A DNA stretch of 10,773 bases from MGBC163016 sp964469815 (GTDB lineage: Bacteria > Actinomycetota > Coriobacteriia > Coriobacteriales > Eggerthellaceae). A program made the position numbers and the translations under genes. The stretch is taken from positions 1 through 10,773 of the forward strand of contig CAYXZC010000057.1 in NCBI GenBank assembly GCA_964469815.1. The letters are read 5' to 3'. Below the pieces are notes generated by a model, which was not told the origin of the DNA, did not search any database, and was given only the letters and a program-made list of their open reading frames with translations. Position 1 is the first letter of the stretch, and each line of letters opens with the position of its first letter. Of this stretch, positions 6,343 through 10,773 are shown in pieces.

Positions 6343-8115
6343 ATGCAAGTTGAACCTTCAAAGAATCCCTTGAGTCTTCCTTTTTCGGTCAATGACTCGA
6401 TCTTGATAAGTGGTGAGTTCCTGATAAGCATGCTCGCCTTCTCAATGATCATACCTTTGATTGGATTCTTCCTAGGATCATCCGTAAGCTTACTTTCTCT
6501 CATACTGTCTATAATATGCGCACTTGGTATCACTATTTTGATGAACAAGGACAGATTGATCGAGGTGGCGATAGCCTCTATCGTCGGGCTTTTGATAATA
6601 GCGACATGCGTTTTCATCTCATCACAGATATATGACACTCTCTGTGATTCCAATATGTACCATAAACTAGCCACGAATGCCTTGGTCAATGGCTGGAATC
6701 CGATACAAGAATCCTATGAGTCCTGGCATGAAGCGAATGAGGTATTTGAGACCCCGAGCTATATCTGGGTCGATCATTATCCCAAAGGGATCTATTGTAT
6801 AGCTGCTAGCCTTTCGTGTGCTTTTGATACTATCGAGGCTGGAAAAGCTTACACGCTGATCATAATGTTTGCCGCAGCTTTCTTGCTCGGAGCCATCCTG
6901 AACAGAAAGCTGTTGTCAGCATTTCCCTCTATCCTTGTTTCCGTGATAACGGTGTTCAACCCTATCACTTGCGTTCAAATGCTCACTTTCTATAACGATG
7001 CGTTCCTCATGATGTCATTGCTTATATTGCTTGCTGGATTGACCTTGTTCATATGTAAAGAGGAATGCAGTTCATGTTTCTTGCCTATGTTCTTGATCAC
7101 GTGCGGATTCATCTTATGCTCTGAAACGAAATTCACCGGCTTTGCCTATGCAGGGATATTCTCGCTCTCATTCTATCTTTTCTGTCTTATAAGAACCCTC
7201 ATCTGTAATATCAAGCCTTCGGGTATCATTAGGCTTACTGCGTTGTTCATCATCGTGATACCGACTTCCTTTGCCATTTTGGGCTACAGCTCATACATTA
7301 CGAATGCCATGGATCACGGCAATCCTTTCTATCCTCTTATGGGAAACGAGACTGTGGACATTTTCGCCGATAATGAGCCCACGGGTTTTGATGAGATGAA
7401 CAATATAGAACGTCTCATCTATTCGCTGTTTGGCATTTCTCAGAATAAATACCATTTCGCCTCAGCGGTCGACCCCTCCTTCTTGAAGATACCCTTCACT
7501 TTTTCTATGGACGAATTTCGCGATTTCACTGTACCTGACATGAGGATAGGTGGTTTTGGGCCGCTTTATGGCGGGATATTGATCGTCCAGATCGCAGTAT
7601 TAGCTCTTAGTCTTCCCAGTGTATTCAGGTCTCACAAACAATTCGCTATATCGTTTATCTGCTACGCCATACCTGCTCTATTTCTTTTGATTGCGATCGC
7701 AGATAGCTGGTGGGCCAGATATTCTGCGTATCAATACTTCTTCAATGCTTATGCATCCATATTCGCATTCCTTGCTCTTAGGGATATCAAGAAGAGAAAG
7801 GTCGTTTTAAGCGCTATCACAGGCTTTTTCTCTTTGCTCCTCCTCTCGAACACCGTCGGAGTATTCATATCCAATGTCAACTACTCGTTATACACTGACG
7901 AGATGACCGAGACTCACTTGCAAAACATGAAAGAGGCTATAGGCGAAGGGCGCAAGATCCTTGTCAATGTGGATGAGAGCAAACCTGGAATGTTGTATCT
8001 ACTCACTGAGAATGGGATAGACTTCGAATTGGTCGATGATCTTGACTCAAACGGAGAACCGATCGATTTTGATTGGAAGATAAATTATCTGAGATACAAG
8101 GTTGTGGATCGATAA
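6343..8115 (+). CDS. Large polytopic membrane protein, GT-C-like glycosyltransferase (putative)
   Basis: A 590-residue protein with roughly twelve membrane helices and a soluble C-terminal part (about 515-590). I do not recognise a named family with certainty. Points for a GT-C fold (transferases using polyprenyl-phosphate sugars on the outer face): an acidic residue in the first large outer loop after an early helix (CDSNMYHKLATNAL, D102), the loop motifs WNPI (118-121) and HYPKG (145-149), HGNPFYPL (325-332), GGFGPLYGG (403-411) and WWARY (456-460); loops of this kind occur in bacterial wall and O-antigen GT-C proteins. The start is fixed by an in-frame TAA at 6331-6333; the ribosome site is weak (GGAA, about 13 bases away), so translation may depend on the upstream gene. 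It could instead be a polymerase or another polytopic transporter-like protein. By eye it is more AT-rich than its upstream neighbour. Confidence 0.75.
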   Translation: MQVEPSKNPLSLPFSVNDSILISGEFLISMLAFSMIIPLIGFFLGSSVSLLSLILSIICALGITILMNKDRLIEVAIASIVGLLIIATCVFISSQIYDTLCDSNMYHKLATNALVNGWNPIQESYESWHEANEVFETPSYIWVDHYPKGIYCIAASLSCAFDTIEAGKAYTLIIMFAAAFLLGAILNRKLLSAFPSILVSVITVFNPITCVQMLTFYNDAFLMMSLLILLAGLTLFICKEECSSCFLPMFLITCGFILCSETKFTGFAYAGIFSLSFYLFCLIRTLICNIKPSGIIRLTALFIIVIPTSFAILGYSSYITNAMDHGNPFYPLMGNETVDIFADNEPTGFDEMNNIERLIYSLFGISQNKYHFASAVDPSFLKIPFTFSMDEFRDFTVPDMRIGGFGPLYGGILIVQIAVLALSLPSVFRSHKQFAISFICYAIPALFLLIAIADSWWARYSAYQYFFNAYASIFAFLALRDIKKRKVVLSAITGFFSLLLLSNTVGVFISNVNYSLYTDEMTETHLQNMKEAIGEGRKILVNVDESKPGMLYLLTENGIDFELVDDLDSNGEPIDFDWKINYLRYKVVDR

Positions 8116-8168
8116 AGTCCGGCTGCCCCGATGGCTCTTATCAGGATTCTTAGATTGCTCTCCTTTAA

Positions 8169-9047
8169 CTAAATATAAAGAGCGCAGAGCATCAAAACGC
8201 ACCAAAGCAACATCAACCCACAAAGAGCTTTGCTGCCCGTAACCACCTCCACGGGATCGGCATCAGAATCATCCAAGCTGATCACATAGTTATACTTGAG
8301 CAAGATGAACATCGCCAAGGGAACGCTCAAGATCAAAAGCGTTGAGTAGGCATTTTGGCCTAGCTCGATGAAATCCACTCGGCTTATGGTCCAAAGCGAA
8401 TAGAATATCAAGCCACACGACATGAATATATCCATGCTGCTCTTCAGGAATTCTGGCTGATATCCTTTCAAGGATTCCCGGCTTTGGATCCCATGTCTGG
8501 TAAGTTCCCCCATACGTTTTCCCAGGCTCAAATAGATCGCAAGTGCAAGCGTTGTTAGGAATAGCCAGGCTGATATAGGGATATCGCATATCGCCCCGCC
8601 ATAAAGGATACGAAGAACGAATCCGATCGATAAGATCGCAACATCAAGGACAGGGACCGTCTTGAAATTCCAGCTATATAGCAGGTTCAAGATAATATAG
8701 GAGATCAATCCGCATAATGCAGCGACCATTCTAGAGGCGACCAAACACGTTAGGCCCACTGATGCGACCAACAGAAGGAATGCACATATGATCGCTGCAG
8801 GCTTGCTTATCGCGCCGCTGGCAATAGGCCTATCCTTCTTCTTTGGGTGAAGTCGATCGCTTTCCATATCGCATATATCATTGAAGATATAGATAGCAGA
8901 GGAAGCAAAACAGAAGGAGAAGAATCCAACGACAGCCTTTAGAACAAGGTTAGGGTCTGTGGCTTCTTGAGCGAATAGGATCGGAAATAGAACCAAAAGG
9001 TTCTTGATCCAGTGCTTGACCCTTAGGAGTTTGAGCCAATCGAGCAT
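8169..9047 (-). CDS. UbiA-family prenyltransferase, probable decaprenyl-phosphate phosphoribosyltransferase
   Basis: Membrane prenyltransferase of the UbiA superfamily. The subgroup resembling mycobacterial Rv3806c joins decaprenyl phosphate and PRPP to give decaprenyl-phosphoryl-5-phosphoribose, precursor of lipid-linked ribose/arabinose donors. With this start: 292 residues, N-terminus MLDWLKLLRVKHWIKN as in that subgroup, first Asp motif NDICDMESD (56-64), then HPKKKDRPIASG (67-78), second motif region YSWNFKTVPVLDVAILS (124-140, D135), and about eight or nine helices. An upstream in-frame ATG pair (9068, 9065) overlaps the HAD stop but has no ribosome site; the ATG at 9047 follows AGGA (9054-9057) by 6 bases and gives the family-like N-terminus. 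Ubiquinone/menaquinone or heme-O prenyltransfer is less likely because of the HAD partner and wall-gene context. Confidence 0.87.
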   Translation of the reverse strand: MLDWLKLLRVKHWIKNLLVLFPILFAQEATDPNLVLKAVVGFFSFCFASSAIYIFNDICDMESDRLHPKKKDRPIASGAISKPAAIICAFLLLVASVGLTCLVASRMVAALCGLISYIILNLLYSWNFKTVPVLDVAILSIGFVLRILYGGAICDIPISAWLFLTTLALAIYLSLGKRMGELTRHGIQSRESLKGYQPEFLKSSMDIFMSCGLIFYSLWTISRVDFIELGQNAYSTLLILSVPLAMFILLKYNYVISLDDSDADPVEVVTGSKALCGLMLLWCVLMLCALYI

Positions 9048-9053
9048 CTTCAA

Positions 9054-9057
9054 TCCT
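9054..9057 (-). promoter_or_regulatory. Ribosome binding site that decides the UbiA start
   Basis: AGGA on the minus strand, 6 bases before the ATG at 9047. It lies downstream of the HAD stop codon, and the alternative ATGs at 9068/9065 have no comparable site, so the shorter UbiA protein is the better reading. Confidence 0.6.
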
Positions 9058-9064
9058 AAACCCA

Positions 9065-9625
9065 TCATCTCGCCGGAAATGGTTCTATCTTATTCATCTT
9101 AACAAGATAAGCCTCATCAGCAAGCCGCATGATGGGAAGATCCGATAGAGAATCTGAAAAAGCAAGGTCATAATGCATGGGCAATCCCGCACTCTGGATT
9201 CGTCTTACCTTCTCTTCTCCTTTGCAGTTGGGGCTGATCAGTTTTCCAGATCCCATATCGACCCTTGAAGCGATAAGATTGAAACCAAGTTCTTTACAAA
9301 TAGGGCTAAGCAACCCTTCGGGAGAGGCTGATGCTACAAGATCACCCTCATTTGCGAAAGCGAGCACATCCATGCGCATTCGATCGATATGACAGACCCA
9401 GAACCGCTTCACGACGTCATCTATATCAGGAATATCTTCAAAGAATTCATATAGCACACCTTTGAATCCATCCAAAGAAACGCGTTTCATAAGATATGCT
9501 AGCGCAACTGACATCTCTTTTGGGATTCGCTTTCTTGCAGCAGGAAATTCCTTCATGCAATACAACCAGAAGTCGAACGTGCTATCACCTTTATACAATG
9601 TTCCATCGAAGTCGAATATATTCAC
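9065..9625 (-). CDS. HAD-IB (SerB-like) phosphatase coupled to the UbiA gene
   Basis: A 186-residue HAD-superfamily phosphatase. Motif I is DFDGT (D5 nucleophile, D7 acid/base), motif II is in VASASPEG (S99 or S101), motif III lysine in CKGEEKV (K135 or K139), motif IV is FSDSLSDLPI (D158, D162). The helical cap between about 11 and 90 marks subclass IB, as in phosphoserine phosphatase. Start codon is GTG, supported by AGGGA (9631-9635) 5 bases upstream. It abuts the UbiA gene, and HAD and UbiA domains also occur fused in some bacteria; the likely substrate is therefore the 5-phosphate of polyprenyl-phosphoryl-5-phosphoribose (inference). Serine biosynthesis is less likely in this context and the enzyme is shorter than typical SerB. 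Confidence 0.88.
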   Translation of the reverse strand: MNIFDFDGTLYKGDSTFDFWLYCMKEFPAARKRIPKEMSVALAYLMKRVSLDGFKGVLYEFFEDIPDIDDVVKRFWVCHIDRMRMDVLAFANEGDLVASASPEGLLSPICKELGFNLIASRVDMGSGKLISPNCKGEEKVRRIQSAGLPMHYDLAFSDSLSDLPIMRLADEAYLVKMNKIEPFPAR

Positions 9626-9879
9626 AACAATCCCTATTTGCGATATAGATTTGTGTTTCTTGTTACTAAGTATAAGTGAGTATAAGCCAAAGAACTCTAT
9701 ACAACTCCGATTTATCTTTTACGATATATCATCCGGTCATTTTCCATCACTTCATAGAAGACAAGAGATGAGTATCTCCTATCTTCACATACATCTCTTC
9801 GCCTTCGTATCCATTTCTTAGGTAGAGCAAGATGCTTGGATGAAAAACTCTTCGATGGATAACGTGCAGGCTTGATCGA
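9626..9879. other. Intergenic region upstream of the HAD-UbiA operon
   Basis: A 254-bp AT-rich gap with no convincing gene. On the minus strand, two copies of CTTATACT (9686-9679 and 9676-9669) each contain TATACT, a possible -10 for the HAD-UbiA operon, but no good -35 is found at the right distance. A nested hairpin sits at 9757-9786. Near the end of the methyltransferase gene a T5 run (minus strand, 9847-9843) follows a weak 5-bp stem (TCGAT/ATCGA), which may end that transcript. Confidence 0.4.
9757..9786. repeat. Nested hairpin, 5 + 5 bp around a tetraloop
   Basis: Outer arms GAAGA (9757-9761) and TCTTC (9782-9786) and inner arms GAGAT (9765-9769) and ATCTC (9774-9778) pair exactly, separated by a 3x3 internal loop and closing on a 4-base loop. 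No T-run follows on either strand, so it is not a standard terminator. It may help end the methyltransferase transcript or protect RNA ends. Confidence 0.35.
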
Positions 9880-10485
9880 TCAACGCGAAGCAACTATCAG
9901 AAAATGAGGATACCAAAGCTTTGGTATATATTCGTAATGAACAATGTAGCCCAGATCGCTGAATATTCGCTCAAGATCTTGTGGATCTACATCATGTATG
10001 ATCTCATGATTGATGACACGATCATGTAGACGATTCATCCTATTGCCGAAGCTTCTTCTACAATCGATATCTTTTATGACTATGTGTTCGAATCTATTCT
10101 TCTCTATGGATTTCATCACAGTATTTCGAAAACCATCGTTGAAATGATGAAAAGCATCACACATCCAAAGCATTCCAATATTGTCTTTAGGGCATGCATC
10201 GAAATCCTTATAGAGCATTATTCTAGGAAGCTGATTTGCCGTAGCGCTATCATTCCCATTCGCTGGGATCCCATTCCCATCATAATAAACATCTACTGCA
10301 TAAACGGGAACATCATAGCTTTGATTCAGCCATTCACTCCAATATAGTGTTCCTGCTCCAAGGTCTATTATGCTTCCTTGTACCGATGGGATGACATCTT
10401 TAACGAACGATTTGATCTGATCTGATGGAAGAACCAGCTTTCTTCCGATCTTTCGCAATCCCGAAAGGCTCTCTTCAAATGGCAT
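9880..10485 (-). CDS. Class I SAM-dependent methyltransferase
   Basis: A 201-residue cytoplasmic methyltransferase. Motif I, GSIIDLGAGTLYWSEWL (37-53), binds the methionine part of SAM; VYAVDVYYDG (61-70) ends in the acidic residue that holds the ribose (D65); MLWMCDAFHHFND (105-117) is motif IV with D110; HIVIKDIDCRRSFGNRMNRL (134-153) is the following strand and loop. The substrate cannot be told; the HHF after motif IV is common in small-molecule and lipid methyltransferases. The ATG at 10485 has GGAG (10493-10496) 7 bases upstream. The frame stays open another 48 codons upstream, but that extension begins with TTG, has no ribosome site and lies in an inverted-repeat element. It lies on the same strand downstream of the 5S rRNA and 254 bp upstream of the HAD gene. 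By eye it is AT-rich. Confidence 0.85.
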   Translation of the reverse strand: MPFEESLSGLRKIGRKLVLPSDQIKSFVKDVIPSVQGSIIDLGAGTLYWSEWLNQSYDVPVYAVDVYYDGNGIPANGNDSATANQLPRIMLYKDFDACPKDNIGMLWMCDAFHHFNDGFRNTVMKSIEKNRFEHIVIKDIDCRRSFGNRMNRLHDRVINHEIIHDVDPQDLERIFSDLGYIVHYEYIPKLWYPHFLIVASR

Positions 10486-10492
10486 TATCGAT

Positions 10493-10496
10493 CTCC
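10493..10496 (-). promoter_or_regulatory. Ribosome binding site that decides the methyltransferase start
   Basis: GGAG on the minus strand, 7 bases before the ATG at 10485. It selects the short form over the TTG-started extension to 10629. Confidence 0.65.
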
Positions 10497-10522
10497 AATG
10501 AAAGAAGGGTGTTCGTATCAAA

Positions 10523-10634
10523 AGACCTTGGGATATGCCTTGACAAACGATTCTGCAGGACAAGAAGAATGTGATATACAAAATCGCATTCTTTGAAGTC
10601 CGAAGCCAAGCTGGAAAGATATATCCCAAGGTCT
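10523..10634 (-). repeat. 112-bp element bounded by a perfect 14-bp inverted repeat; possible structured leader RNA
   Basis: AGACCTTGGGATAT (10523-10536) and its exact reverse complement ATATCCCAAGGTCT (10621-10634) enclose 84 bp. Inside, AAGAATG (10565-10571) and CATTCTT (10587-10593) pair, extended by GAT/ATC after one mismatch. On the minus strand, the direction of the methyltransferase, the second arm runs straight into TTTTGAT, like an intrinsic terminator or the closing helix of a leader RNA. It ends about 37 bp before the methyltransferase start. No known riboswitch consensus was recognised. The repeat is certain; the RNA role is inference. Confidence 0.5.
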
Positions 10635-10657
10635 AATAGTCATATGATCCATATAGC

Positions 10658-10663
10658 AAAAAA
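10658..10663 (-). terminator. T-run just after the 5S rRNA, possible rRNA operon terminator
   Basis: On the minus strand six T residues follow the 5S 3' end by about 7 bases. No hairpin is complete inside the window; the stem could involve sequence beyond the right edge, such as the 5' flank of 5S. Assignment is tentative. Confidence 0.3.
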
Positions 10664-10670
10664 GCATCCT

Positions 10671-10773
10671 GTGCGAGCGGAACGTCCTAATCTCCCATGG
10701 CCTTGCGCCACAGTACCTTCGGCGATGCGGGGCTTAACTGCCGAGTTCGGAATGGGATCGGGTGATCCCCCGC
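10671..10773 (-). rRNA. rrf: 5S ribosomal RNA, 3' part (5' end beyond the window)
   Basis: The reverse strand carries the conserved 5S core: GATCCCATTCCGAACTCGG (loop B/C region), GCAGTTAAGCCCCGC (helix III/loop A side), ATCGCCGAAGGTACTG (loop E region) and CATGGGAGATTAGGACG near the 3' end. About 103 of an expected 115-120 bases are present; the 5' strand of helix I is missing at the right edge. The 3' end at about 10671 is estimated by comparison with the usual distance after the AGTAGG-like motif, here ATTAGG. 23S and 16S would be expected further right in the usual 16S-23S-5S order. Confidence 0.93.

Noticed and set aside
8116..8168. Hairpin terminator between the convergent GT-C-like and UbiA genes
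   Set aside because: GATAAAG/CTTATC with CC/GG gives only a broken stem with mismatches and no T-run on either strand.
9462..9821. Plus-strand open frame reaching into the 9626-9879 gap
   Set aside because: Mostly antisense to the HAD gene, no ribosome site and no recognisable domain; the part in the gap alone has no start of its own.
10486..10629. 48-codon N-terminal extension of the methyltransferase
   Set aside because: It begins with TTG without a ribosome site, precedes the normal methyltransferase N-terminus and overlaps the inverted-repeat element; the internal ATG has a well-placed GGAG.
10523..10634. Reading the 112-bp inverted-repeat element as a MITE or small transposable element
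   Set aside because: No target-site duplication flanks the 14-bp arms, the termini match no insertion-sequence end I know, and there is no second copy in the window. A genome-wide copy search could reopen this.

Overview
The window looks like a piece of a chromosome from a Gram-positive-type actinobacterium, most plausibly of class Coriobacteriia. The reasons are a flavin-dependent thymidylate synthase (thyX) coupled to a DUF1385/YqhQ gene, a Gram-positive-type 5S rRNA, a LytR-CpsA-Psr (LCP) wall-polymer ligase, and a decaprenyl-phosphate phosphoribosyltransferase-like UbiA protein. The taxonomic call is inference. No mobile element, CRISPR array or tRNA was found.

Layout. 1-1444 (minus): thyX followed by a DUF1385 membrane protein that runs off the left edge. 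1691-2059 (plus): a stand-alone HPt phosphotransfer protein, divergent from thyX across a 246-bp region that holds two perfect short palindromes. 2097-2140: a 14-bp-stem terminator between convergent genes. 2176-3627 (minus): an LCP protein with a long Gly/Ser/Pro/Asp tail. 3849-4901 (minus): a family-2 glycosyltransferase. 5194-8115 (plus): a WecA/TagO-like polyprenyl-phosphate sugar-1-phosphate transferase, then a large polytopic GT-C-like membrane protein. 8169-9625 (minus): a GTG-started HAD-IB phosphatase translationally coupled to a UbiA-family prenyltransferase. 9880-10485 (minus): a small SAM-dependent methyltransferase. 10671-10773 (minus): the 3' part of a 5S rRNA, so the end of an rRNA operon lies at the right edge.

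How the genes fit together. Between about 2.2 and 9.6 kb the genes cover most steps of making a lipid-linked wall glycopolymer: initiation on polyprenyl phosphate (WecA-like), cytoplasmic sugar addition (GT2), synthesis of a polyprenyl-phosphate pentose donor (UbiA plus HAD phosphatase), possible extracytoplasmic transfer from that donor (GT-C-like protein), and attachment to peptidoglycan (LCP). This is a pathway hypothesis from family membership and gene order. The epimerase pair DprE1/DprE2 is not in the window.

The most unusual non-coding signal is a 112-bp element between the 5S gene and the methyltransferase. It is bounded by a perfect 14-bp inverted repeat, contains an internal hairpin and, on the minus strand, is followed by a T-run. 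It may be a structured RNA or leader. No stretch longer than about 300 bases lacks a gene; the larger intergenic gaps are described as features.
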